DNA of 9,778 nt from Candidatus Omnitrophica bacterium CG02_land_8_20_14_3_00__42_8 (GCA_002780805.1 PEUD01000095.1:1-9778); one strand, 5' to 3'. Shown: positions 1 to 5,369, counted from the first letter of the stretch. Notes: a model not told the origin generated them from the letters alone. Made by a program: numbers and translations.

Positions 1-145
1 GCGCCAAAGTTTATCTACGCGAAGCCCGCTGAAGCTCGCTTCGCTGCTCCAAACAACGCGTCTCGTCAGAGTTCTTCTACAACTGAACTGTTACCTATTT
101 TGAGGCGTTCATTTCTCCGCAGGGTTTCCTGAATAGTACATTTAA
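1..145. other. Left-edge stretch without a recognisable gene
   Basis: No supported gene. Forward frame 1 is open from base 1 to a TGA at 130-132, so it could be the last 43 codons of an upstream gene. However, frame 2 is also open to about base 103, and both translations are rich in Ser, Arg, Ala and Leu, unlike the Lys/Glu/Ile-rich genes that follow. GC content looks higher than in neighbouring intergenic DNA. A 7-bp inverted repeat (GCGAAGC at 19-25, GCTTCGC at 38-44) could form a hairpin. A remnant of a mobile element or a degenerate repeat is as likely as a gene tail. Confidence 0.4.
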
Positions 146-174
146 TTGACAATTCAATAGACATATGGTATGCT
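146..174 (+). promoter_or_regulatory. Sigma70-type promoter of the toxin-antitoxin operon
   Basis: A consensus -35 TTGACA (146-151) and a -10 TATGCT (169-174) are separated by the ideal 17 bp. Transcription should start near 181, right at the AGGAGG ribosome binding site (181-186), leaving a leader of only about 17 nt before the ATG at 198. The -35 box lies inside the small inverted repeat AATTG-A-CAATT (144-154). This is a candidate operator for autoregulation by the antitoxin, a guess based on how such operons usually work. Confidence 0.7.
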
Positions 175-197
175 TTTATTAGGAGGAGGCGGAGGGC

Positions 198-482
198 ATG
201 GTTATAGTGAAAGAGGACTCGACATTGGTAGGGGTATCGGAATTCCGCACAAAGGCGGATGAGATTTTTAATGAGCTGAAGAGCCGCAAGGTAATTATTG
301 AAAAGCGCAATAAGCCTATCGCGGTACTTCTATCTCTGAAAAAATACGAGGAAATGGAAGAGCTTTTTGAATGGATTGAAGATAATGCGCTTGGCCATTT
401 AGCCAAAGAAAGGGAGAAGGCCTTGTCTAAGGCAAAATACCTGTCGTTACAGGAAGTGTCGAAAAAGATTGGGCTGCGCTGA
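198..482 (+). CDS. Type II toxin-antitoxin system antitoxin, Phd/YefM-like
   Basis: This 94-residue protein probably neutralises the toxin encoded immediately downstream and represses their shared promoter. Residues 10-55 resemble the N-terminal Phd/YefM DNA-binding and dimerisation fold: VSEFRTKADEIFNEL, then a beta strand KVIIEKRNKPIAVLLSL, then a helix beginning KKYEEMEE. Residues 55-94 form a charged helical tail ending in LSLQEVSKKIGLR, the part that normally wraps the toxin. The ATG at 198 is preceded by AGGAGGAGG at a good distance. The stop codon shares one base with the toxin's ATG (TGATG), so translation is probably coupled. The antitoxin call is secure from the pairing; the exact family (Phd/YefM versus RelB) is less so. 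Confidence 0.85.
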   Translation: MVIVKEDSTLVGVSEFRTKADEIFNELKSRKVIIEKRNKPIAVLLSLKKYEEMEELFEWIEDNALGHLAKEREKALSKAKYLSLQEVSKKIGLR

Positions 483-775
483 TGCGGGCCATTAAATTCT
501 ATCCATTGGTATTGAGAAAAGACTTCAAAAAAATAGATCCTGAAAATCAGCGGCAGATTCTCAGGCAGATAGTAAAAAAACTGAGTATTAATCCTGAGGC
601 GTATGGCAAGGCCCTCTCCGGAGAACTGCATGGCTGCTGGAGATTGAAAATCGGAGATTTCAGGGTAATATATAGGATCTTAAAAGATAGGATAGAGGTT
701 CTGGTTGTTAAAATAGGCATTCGCAGAGATTTTGAGGTTTATGAGAAGTTTCTGTTACGGCTTAAGAAGGTATGA
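482..775 (+). CDS. Type II toxin of the RelE/ParE superfamily
   Basis: This 97-residue protein has the length and layout of a RelE-like toxin. A first strand (AIKFYPLVLRKDFKKI) is followed by two helices with the usual NPEAYGKALSGELHGCWRL turn, then central strands GDFRVIYRI and RIEVLVVKIG, and a C-terminal IRRDFEVYEKF. In RelE relatives the Arg of WRL (R54 here), the Arg of FRVIY (R61) and the terminal Arg/Tyr positions (R81, R82, Y87) lie near the active site. The common GHR motif is IRR here, so the family's usual His is absent. RelE-type members cleave ribosome-bound mRNA and ParE-type members poison gyrase; the sequence does not settle which applies. Translation is coupled to the antitoxin. 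The last 37 bp overlap the 3' end of the convergent gene. Confidence 0.87.
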   Translation: MRAIKFYPLVLRKDFKKIDPENQRQILRQIVKKLSINPEAYGKALSGELHGCWRLKIGDFRVIYRILKDRIEVLVVKIGIRRDFEVYEKFLLRLKKV

Positions 776-1989
776 TAAGATAATTTTGAAAGCCGCAGGT
801 TTTCGAGGCCTGAGTCGTCCATGGTATTTATATATTTATAGTTTGTCAATTCCCCGCAGAATTCCCTGAAGATAAATTCAGCAATACCTTTGAATTTCAA
901 ATCACAGACTTCCAGGAGCACACAGAACATATCTTTTGTTAATTCAAATCCAAACGTATACGCGGCGATTTTATTTCTAATCTTTATGACCCGGCCTGCC
1001 AATCCCAGGGCTTTAAAATTTTTTATTGCCAGCTTGTGAGCGGAAAAACTATCTTCCAGTAATTCGTGATAATAGGGGTCAGGGAATTTTTGTTTTCTGG
1101 CAGAAGCCCATTTTATAAATAACTTGAGGCAGTCGTTTTTCATGTTTTGCCTGTAAGGCAGATATTGAAATTTATAATTTTTTGAAAAATAATTGCATCC
1201 CGCTCTTTTGTGTTTATATTTATTGCCCTTAAGACCGGCCAGGGCTTCTCTGAGGTATATATAATCAGGAAATTTTTTGAGGGAATTAAAATCTATATAG
1301 CCGGAATCCGTTTCAATCAGTATTTCCAGTCCTTCCCCGTTTTTTTTCCACCAAACAGGATTTTTTTCTTTCCAGATAAATAGATTTACAAAATTCTGGC
1401 TGGAGTCAGGGCATTCTATTTTTTTAAAAAAGTTATCAAACGCGGCCTTATCCTTTAATGAGATTTGCCTGAATCCGTTTTTCTCCGGATTATTGACGAG
1501 CAGTTTTGTGAGCGTGTCTAAATAAGAAAATTGCGATACATCGTCCTGGAAATTTCCTATAAATGAAGGGTTTATAGCTATTCTGGAAGCAGTTTCTTTT
1601 TTCTCCAATAGATCCGCAAGATAATGAAAATAATTTTTTATCAGGGCCTGATTTCCGGCATTTACGCTGAAGGGACATTTTTTATCTATGCCCATGATTA
1701 TCTTTTCTCGTTTTTCATCAAACATTATCGCGAACGGGTAAAGCCTGCAGTCAAGAGGCCTTTTTGAGTAAATAGAGCATTTATTTTTTTTTGTGTTAAA
1801 AAAGGGACAGGCGTGGATATCTTTAAAGGGTTTTAATGTGACACGGCCTGATTTATCTAGATATGGCTTTATTTTTGGAGTTATCTCATTTGGCAGGAAA
1901 AGCGGGGCCAGGGCTGCAGATTTATCTATAAACCTGCAGCATACGTCGCATGAAAGGCACACCTTTGAAGGTATAATTTGTTTTAGCAT
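739..1989 (-). CDS. YkgJ-type cysteine-cluster domain fused to a DUF2156/LPG-synthase-C-like acyltransferase domain
   Basis: This is a 416-residue soluble-looking protein. Residues 8-110 match the YkgJ (CxxCxxCC) family: CLSCDVCC gives C11, C14, C17 and C18, followed by ACPFF (C61), KCSIY (C71), KRPLDCRLYPF (C81) and KKCPF (C105). These eight cysteines plausibly bind a zinc or iron-sulfur centre. Residues of about 175-410 resemble the DUF2156/LPG_synthase_C GNAT-like fold: LGLAGRVIKIRNKIAAYTFGFEL, then the signature YINTMDDSGLENLRLSKLSYH near the C-terminus. In related proteins this domain transfers an aminoacyl group from tRNA to lipid, but members of unknown substrate are common. The conserved Pro after SYH is Thr, and the last residues are encoded antisense to the toxin gene. 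No clear Shine-Dalgarno precedes the ATG. The substrate is unknown. Confidence 0.72.
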   Translation of the reverse strand: MLKQIIPSKVCLSCDVCCRFIDKSAALAPLFLPNEITPKIKPYLDKSGRVTLKPFKDIHACPFFNTKKNKCSIYSKRPLDCRLYPFAIMFDEKREKIIMGIDKKCPFSVNAGNQALIKNYFHYLADLLEKKETASRIAINPSFIGNFQDDVSQFSYLDTLTKLLVNNPEKNGFRQISLKDKAAFDNFFKKIECPDSSQNFVNLFIWKEKNPVWWKKNGEGLEILIETDSGYIDFNSLKKFPDYIYLREALAGLKGNKYKHKRAGCNYFSKNYKFQYLPYRQNMKNDCLKLFIKWASARKQKFPDPYYHELLEDSFSAHKLAIKNFKALGLAGRVIKIRNKIAAYTFGFELTKDMFCVLLEVCDLKFKGIAEFIFREFCGELTNYKYINTMDDSGLENLRLSKLSYHTFLSRNRNFS

Positions 1990-2012
1990 GAGTATATTTT
2001 ATCATTAAAATC

Positions 2013-2041
2013 TTCACTTTACATTTATTTTTTGGTATAAT
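2013..2041 (+). promoter_or_regulatory. Extended -10 promoter for the lipoprotein gene
   Basis: A perfect -10 TATAAT (2036-2041) is preceded by the extended element TG (2033-2034). A 17-bp spacer separates it from a -35-like TTCACT (2013-2018). Transcription would begin near 2048 and leave a leader of about 100 nt containing the folded repeat at 2050-2137. The minus-strand gene starts at 1989, so this is a divergent intergenic region; no comparably good promoter was seen for the minus strand. Confidence 0.65.
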
Positions 2042-2049
2042 AACAAAAA

Positions 2050-2137
2050 ATCAACCCTTCGACATGCTCAGGGTTGATACTGAGCGGCGCTTCTATACGT
2101 AGCCAAAGGGCACGGCTTGGCGCCGTCGAAGTATCAA
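2050..2137. repeat. Nested inverted-repeat element in the leader of the lipoprotein gene
   Basis: Complementary arms nest as a three-way junction. CTTCGAC (2057-2063) pairs with GTCGAAG (2125-2131), enclosing GCTCAG/CTGAGC (2066-2071 and 2080-2085) and CGGCGC/GCGCCG (2085-2090 and 2120-2125), with AGCC/GGCT inside the latter. Competing pairings also exist: ATCAACCCT (2050-2058) with AGGGTTGAT (2070-2078), and TTGATAC (2074-2080) with GTATCAA (2131-2137). The CTTCGAC...GCTCAGG...GTCGAAG style resembles REP-like intergenic palindromes I recall from many environmental genomes, which is recollection rather than a search. It lies downstream of the promoter and ends beside the ribosome binding site. 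Confidence 0.6.
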
Positions 2138-2150
2138 GGGGGGAAGAGGT

Positions 2151-2729
2151 ATGAGAAATAAATATTATTTTATTGTATCTATATTGGCGATATTGTCTTT
2201 CTATGGATGTAATATTGTCCCTAAGTCAGTTCAATATCAGAGGGAAGAGGAGAAGCTTATAGGAAGTGCTGATATTATTAATCCAAAAATAGAAGAGGTG
2301 CAGGTCATATTGAAAAGCGAGGGCTATGAGCCCGGTAATACAGACGGCAGGATGGGGAAAGAAACGCGCGATGCCATAAAGGCGTTTCAGGAATCAATGG
2401 GCCTTAAAAGCACGGGTTATATAGATAAGATTACTTTAACCCAGGTGGAAGATTCAAGAAGGGCAAGGGAGATACTTGAGTCCAAGAAAGATTACGGCCT
2501 CAAGGCAAAGGGAACCATGCAGAGAAATCCAACCAAAGCAGAATTCAGGCCTACTGCAAAGGAGATTCAGGCTGCTTTGAAGAATGCCGGTTTTAATCCC
2601 GGCTCAATAGACGGCAAGATAGGGCCGAGGACGAGACAGGCAATAAAGGATTTTCAAAAGTCAAAGGGCCTTGTTCCTGACGGAGTGGTAGGGCCTAAGA
2701 CCTGGACTAGTTTGGGCAGGTATTTATAA
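2151..2729 (+). CDS. Putative lipoprotein with two peptidoglycan-binding (PG_binding_1) domains
   Basis: This 192-residue protein begins with a short basic stretch and a hydrophobic segment (residues 6-18) ending in SFYGC, where C20 is a plausible lipidation site. The -3 residue is Phe rather than the usual Leu, so the lipobox is imperfect. Two PG_binding_1 repeats follow, at residues of about 46-100 and 134-190. The second is textbook: IQAALKNAGFNPGSIDGKIG, then TRQAIKDFQKSKGLVPDGVVG and PKTWTSLG. The first is more diverged after GLKSTGYIDKIT. A Lys-rich linker (100-133) joins them. No catalytic domain is present, so the likely role is to tether a membrane to the cell wall. A purine-rich GGGGAAGAGG precedes the ATG, and the gene ends seven bases before the next promoter. 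Confidence 0.82.
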   Translation: MRNKYYFIVSILAILSFYGCNIVPKSVQYQREEEKLIGSADIINPKIEEVQVILKSEGYEPGNTDGRMGKETRDAIKAFQESMGLKSTGYIDKITLTQVEDSRRAREILESKKDYGLKAKGTMQRNPTKAEFRPTAKEIQAALKNAGFNPGSIDGKIGPRTRQAIKDFQKSKGLVPDGVVGPKTWTSLGRYL

Positions 2730-2735
2730 AAGGTA

Positions 2736-2764
2736 TTGACAAAATTTGCCGTAAATGGTATAAG
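2736..2764 (+). promoter_or_regulatory. Strong promoter for the small membrane protein gene
   Basis: A consensus -35 TTGACA (2736-2741), an exact 17-bp spacer and -10 TATAAG (2759-2764), with an extended TG at 2756-2757. The predicted start is near 2771, about 32 nt ahead of the ATG at 2803. It is one of the two best promoters in the window and sits seven bases after the preceding stop codon, so the small gene should be expressed independently. Confidence 0.75.
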
Positions 2765-2802
2765 TTAATGTAATTATAAAACAGAAAGAGGAGGGGACAA
2801 AA

Positions 2803-3024
2803 ATGGGTAAATTTATAACAGTGCTTGGTGGATTGATAAGCATTATACTGGGCGCATGGGGACTTATCACGTGGTGGGATAGCTTTGTTATACTCTTGAA
2901 AGGGTGTGTTCCGCCTATATTGATCTTAGGCGGCCTTGCCGCTCTTTTTGCGGGCATCAGCGAAATAAAAGATTACAGCCAGGCAAAAAAAGAAGAAGCG
3001 AAAAACAAAGAAGAGAAAAAGTAA
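2803..3024 (+). CDS. Small two-helix membrane protein of unknown function
   Basis: This 73-residue protein belongs to no family I recognise. Residues of about 3-25 (FITVLGGLISIILGAWGLI, then TWW) and 28-51 (VILLKGCVPPILILGGLAAL) form two hydrophobic helices joined by a very short turn. The tail from residue 53 (EIKDYSQAKKEEAKNKEEKK) is hydrophilic and Lys/Glu-rich, probably helical, and by the positive-inside rule cytoplasmic. An AGAGGAGGGG ribosome binding site lies at good spacing before the ATG. The dedicated strong promoter upstream and hairpin terminator downstream make a self-contained, probably abundant transcript. It could be a membrane-stress or accessory subunit, perhaps connected with the adjacent HtpX, but nothing in the sequence proves a role. 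Confidence 0.75.
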   Translation: MGKFITVLGGLISIILGAWGLITWWDSFVILLKGCVPPILILGGLAALFAGISEIKDYSQAKKEEAKNKEEKK

Positions 3025-3048
3025 GACTATAACAGGATAAAGTTAATA

Positions 3049-3086
3049 GAAGAAGAGCCCTTTAGCATTGGGGCTCTCTTCATTTT
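3049..3086 (+). terminator. Rho-independent terminator after the small membrane protein gene
   Basis: The stem GAAG-a-AGAGCCC (3049-3060) pairs with GGGCTCTCTTC (3071-3081): eleven base pairs with a single bulged A. The loop is 10 nt and is followed by ATTTTG. The T-run is short, but the position, 24 bases after the stop codon, supports the call. Confidence 0.7.
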
Positions 3087-3087
3087 G

Positions 3088-3220
3088 AATCGCGGAACTA
3101 CGCGGAAGCTAACCCTCACTTTGTTCGGGTCAAACGCGGAACTACGCGGAAATGTGTGAACTTCCACGTTATTCCGCGTCCCGCCAACGAAACAATGGCG
3201 GGCTTCAGCGTGGTTCAGCG
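3088..3220. repeat. Dispersed nested inverted-repeat element, copy 1 (upstream of htpX)
   Basis: The element contains a 17-bp direct repeat, CGCGGAACTACGCGGAA, at 3091-3107 and 3135-3151. CGCGGAACTACGC (3135-3147) pairs with GCGTGGTTCAGCG (3208-3220) at 11 of 13 positions plus one G-U. Inside lie ACGCGGAA/TTCCGCGT (3144-3151 and 3172-3179, competing with the outer stem) and CCCGCCA/TGGCGGG (3180-3186 and 3196-3202). The 3' half from 3173 is nearly identical to 5321-5369, so this is a repeat family. It fills the space between the terminator and the htpX ribosome binding site. An accidental GTG frame at 3156 runs through it into htpX. Confidence 0.85.
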
Positions 3221-3236
3221 ATTAAGAGGGGGGTTT

Positions 3237-4082
3237 ATGAATTATTTTAAAACAGGTTTATTATTGGTTATTCTGACCATGATTTTCGTGCTGATAGGCG
3301 GTTATTTTGGAGGCCGGCAGGGCGCAGTGTATGCGTTTATATTCGCCTTCATGATGAATATGATTTCGTACTGGTTCAGCGATAAGATCGTGCTTATGAT
3401 GTATAAAGCCAAGGAAGCGAATGCAAACGAAGTGCCGGAAATTTATAACATAGTGAAAGAACTGGTAAGAGACGCTAAAATACCCATGCCCAAGGTATAT
3501 ATAGCGCCGCAAGATTCGCCCAATGCCTTTGCGACAGGCAGGTCTCCTAAACACGCGGCAGTATGCGTTACCCAGGGTATATTAAATATTCTGGATAGAG
3601 AAGAATTAAAAGGGGTCCTGGCTCATGAGCTTTCGCACATAAAAAATAGAGACACCCTGATAATGACTGTAGCAGCTACAATCGCAGGCGCGATTACTAT
3701 GATAGCAAACATGGCAAGATGGGCAGCCATATTCGGAGGGAGGGGAAACAGGGATAGAGAAGGCGGCGGCAGCGGTATAGGTATGTTAGTCATGTTGATA
3801 GTTGCCCCTATAGCAGCCATGCTGATACAACTTGCTATATCCAGATCCAGGGAATACGCCGCTGATAAAAGAGGCGCTTTGATAGCAGGCACTCCAATGG
3901 GTCTTAGCGCCGCGCTTTTAAAATTAGAAAAAGGGAATAAAGTTTATCCTATGGATGCAAATCAGGCTACGGCGCATTTATTCATAGTAAATCCTTTAAG
4001 CGCCGGCGCGATCGCGGGGCTTTTCAGCACTCATCCGCCTATAAAAGAAAGGGTAAAAAGGTTAGAAAGCATGGTTATATAA
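3237..4082 (+). CDS. htpX: Membrane zinc metalloprotease HtpX (M48 family)
   Basis: This integral inner-membrane protease of 281 residues degrades damaged or misassembled membrane proteins, alongside FtsH in species studied. Two N-terminal helices (about 5-22 and 29-46) precede the cytosolic catalytic part. The zinc site HELSH lies at residues 130-134 and the third ligand Glu in SREYAAD at E206. Further hydrophobic segments lie at about 140-160 and 182-202, with a Gly/Arg-rich loop between them. The FSTHPPIKERVKRLE ending is typical of HtpX. Length is normal for the family and all catalytic residues are intact. I place the start at 3237 behind AGAGGGGGG; an in-frame GTG at 3156 only translates the intergenic repeat. 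The immediate upstream neighbour is the small membrane protein; the MoxR/Bat operon follows. Confidence 0.95.
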   Translation: MNYFKTGLLLVILTMIFVLIGGYFGGRQGAVYAFIFAFMMNMISYWFSDKIVLMMYKAKEANANEVPEIYNIVKELVRDAKIPMPKVYIAPQDSPNAFATGRSPKHAAVCVTQGILNILDREELKGVLAHELSHIKNRDTLIMTVAATIAGAITMIANMARWAAIFGGRGNRDREGGGSGIGMLVMLIVAPIAAMLIQLAISRSREYAADKRGALIAGTPMGLSAALLKLEKGNKVYPMDANQATAHLFIVNPLSAGAIAGLFSTHPPIKERVKRLESMVI

Positions 4083-4114
4083 GAGAACGTTACAGTAGGT
4101 AAAGGCAAAGGCCG

Positions 4115-4160
4115 AAATATCCCTGTAGGGGAACCTTAAGGTTCCCCTACAGGGATATTT
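4115..4160. repeat. Perfect 46-bp palindrome after htpX
   Basis: Two 23-bp arms are exact reverse complements with no spacer: AAATATCCCTGTAGGGG plus AACCTT, centre between 4137 and 4138. Weaker pairing, GCAAAG (4105-4110) with CTTTGC (4169-4174), extends it. As RNA it would give a very stable hairpin 32 bases after the htpX stop codon and could stop transcription or protect the 3' end, although no T-run follows. As DNA it could extrude a cruciform. Its TGTAGGG...CCCTACA outline resembles the smaller palindrome at 4214-4236. Confidence 0.9.
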
Positions 4161-4181
4161 ATGAAGGTCTTTGCGACAAAA

Positions 4182-4210
4182 TTGTAGGGCACACAATAGC
4201 AGCTTATAGC
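4182..4210 (+). promoter_or_regulatory. Weak candidate promoter for the MoxR/Bat operon
   Basis: TTGTAG (4182-4187) and TATAGC (4205-4210) are 17 bp apart, which is the best sigma70-like pair I find between the 46-bp palindrome and moxR. Matches to consensus are modest (3 of 6 and 4 of 6). The operon may instead be read from upstream or use another sigma factor. Confidence 0.25.
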
Positions 4211-4255
4211 AGCTGTAGGGCACACTTTAGTGTGCCAATCAGTGTGCCAATCAGT
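4183..4255. repeat. TGTAGGG-type direct repeats, palindrome and 12-bp tandem duplication ahead of moxR
   Basis: TGTAGGGCACAC occurs at 4183-4194 and again at 4214-4225. TAGCAGCT occurs at 4197-4204 and 4207-4214. GGCACACT-TT-AGTGTGCC (4219-4236) is a perfect 8-bp-arm hairpin. AGTGTGCCAATC is tandemly duplicated (4229-4240 and 4241-4252). Two GGCACAC arms and two GTGTGCC arms therefore exist, allowing either one tight hairpin or two nested pairings. The duplication supplies a GTG codon (4232) in frame with moxR, giving a false N-terminal extension. Confidence 0.85.
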
Positions 4256-4270
4256 CTATCGGAGGTGCGC

Positions 4271-5278
4271 ATGGTTGATTTCAGCCCAAAGTACGGCCAG
4301 GACATAAGACAGATAAATGAAAAAGTCAAAGAATCAAGCTTGTTTATTCAGCAGATTACGCAGGAACTGTCCAGGGTAATAGTCGGTCAGCATTATCTTG
4401 TAGACAGGCTGATCATCGCCCTCTTGGCAAACGGCCATATATTGATAGAAGGAGTGCCGGGTCTCGCGAAGACGCTTGCCGTCAAGACGCTTTCCAAATG
4501 CATCCAGACAAAATTCCAGCGCATTCAATTCACGCCTGATTTATTGCCCGCAGATTTAATAGGGACACTTGTTTATAATCCGAAAGACGGGGCATTTACA
4601 ACTAAAAAGGGCCCGATATTTTCGAATCTCATACTTGCAGACGAGATTAACAGGGCTCCTGCCAAGGTGCAGAGCGCGCTTTTGGAAGCGATGCAGGAGA
4701 GGCAGGTTACCATAGGAGAAAATACATTTCCGTTAGAAGAACCTTTTCTGGTGCTGGCTACGCAAAATCCAATAGAGCAGGAAGGCACCTATCCTCTACC
4801 CGAGGCGCAGATAGACAGGTTTATGTTAAAAATAAAAATAGACTACCCTGATAAGAAAGAAGAAAAAGAGATAATGGAGCGCATGGCAGGCCATGATCCC
4901 AGCGAAGTAAAAGCTGTTGTTTCTCCGCAGGATATTCTAAAGGCAAGAGAGACTGTGAACGAGATTTACATGGATGAGAAGGTCAAGGATTACATAGTGA
5001 ACATTATTTATGCAACCCGCACCCCGGAAGCGTATAAGCTGGACATAAAGAATCTTATCGCATACGGGGCGTCTCCGAGGGCTTCTATATACCTTAATAT
5101 AGCTTCTAAAGCCCACGCGTTTATCCGAGGAAGAGGATACGTGACGCCTGAGGACATAAAAGCGATAGGCATGGATATTTTAAGGCATCGCGTTATTCTT
5201 ACATACGAAGCGGAAGCGGAAGAGATGACGAGCGAGGATATCGTAAAGAAGGTCTTTGATGAAATAGAAGTCCCCTAA
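4271..5278 (+). CDS. MoxR-family AAA+ ATPase
   Basis: This 335-residue cytoplasmic AAA+ ATPase is of the MoxR class, whose members act as chaperones that load cofactors onto, or remodel, VWA-domain proteins encoded beside them. Walker A is GVPGLAKT (61-68) and Walker B is LILADEINRAP (120-130). Sensor 1 is ATQNP (163-167), followed by the family signature EQEGTYPLPEAQIDRF (169-184). Sensor 2 is GASPRAS (266-272). The C-terminal lid domain ends normally, so length and motifs are intact. The ATG at 4271 follows GGAGGTG (4261-4267) at ideal spacing; the longer GTG-initiated frame from 4232 is encoded by the tandem duplication and is rejected. It is first in the operon, with DUF58, BatD-like and two VWA proteins downstream as probable clients. 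Confidence 0.95.
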   Translation: MVDFSPKYGQDIRQINEKVKESSLFIQQITQELSRVIVGQHYLVDRLIIALLANGHILIEGVPGLAKTLAVKTLSKCIQTKFQRIQFTPDLLPADLIGTLVYNPKDGAFTTKKGPIFSNLILADEINRAPAKVQSALLEAMQERQVTIGENTFPLEEPFLVLATQNPIEQEGTYPLPEAQIDRFMLKIKIDYPDKKEEKEIMERMAGHDPSEVKAVVSPQDILKARETVNEIYMDEKVKDYIVNIIYATRTPEAYKLDIKNLIAYGASPRASIYLNIASKAHAFIRGRGYVTPEDIKAIGMDILRHRVILTYEAEAEEMTSEDIVKKVFDEIEVP

Positions 5279-5369
5279 ATCGCGGAACCACACTGAAATT
5301 AAATACTAATTTCAGCGTTTTTCCGCGTCCCGCCAACGAAACAATGGCGGGCTTCTGCGTGGTTCCGCG
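5279..5369. repeat. Dispersed nested inverted-repeat element, copy 2 (between moxR and the DUF58 gene)
   Basis: The outer stem is perfect: CGCGGAACCAC (5281-5291) with GTGGTTCCGCG (5359-5369). Inside are CTGAAATTA/TAATTTCAG (5293-5301 and 5307-5315) and CCCGCCA/TGGCGGG (5329-5335 and 5345-5351), which together give a three-way junction. It starts at the base after the moxR stop with AATCGCGGAAC, the same entry sequence as copy 1, and its 3' half matches 3173-3220 almost base for base. It ends 8 bases before the next start codon and fills nearly the whole 99-base gap inside the operon. Confidence 0.88.

Noticed and set aside
179..631. 150-codon minus-strand open frame across the toxin-antitoxin genes
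   Set aside because: It is antisense to two well-supported genes, its translation is low-complexity Ser/Phe-rich, and no ribosome binding site fits.
1793..2008. 71-codon plus-strand open frame over the start of the YkgJ-fusion gene
   Set aside because: Antisense to the conserved cysteine cluster and lacks a recognisable domain.
1990..2060. Minus-strand promoter for the YkgJ-fusion gene
   Set aside because: AT-rich boxes such as TATACT occur, but none has a -35 at proper spacing and a sensible distance from the start codon.
3088..3220. Possible CRISPR array from the repeated CGCGGAA units
   Set aside because: Only two direct repeats of 17 bp with irregular spacing; the pattern is an inverted-repeat element shared with another locus.
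3156..3236. N-terminal extension of htpX from a GTG
   Set aside because: The 27 extra codons are just the intergenic repeat read through. The same DNA occurs before the DUF58 gene, and a good ribosome binding site points to the ATG at 3237.
4232..4270. N-terminal extension of moxR from a GTG
   Set aside because: The extra codons translate the 12-bp tandem duplication (PISVPIS); GGAGGTG at 4261 supports the ATG at 4271.
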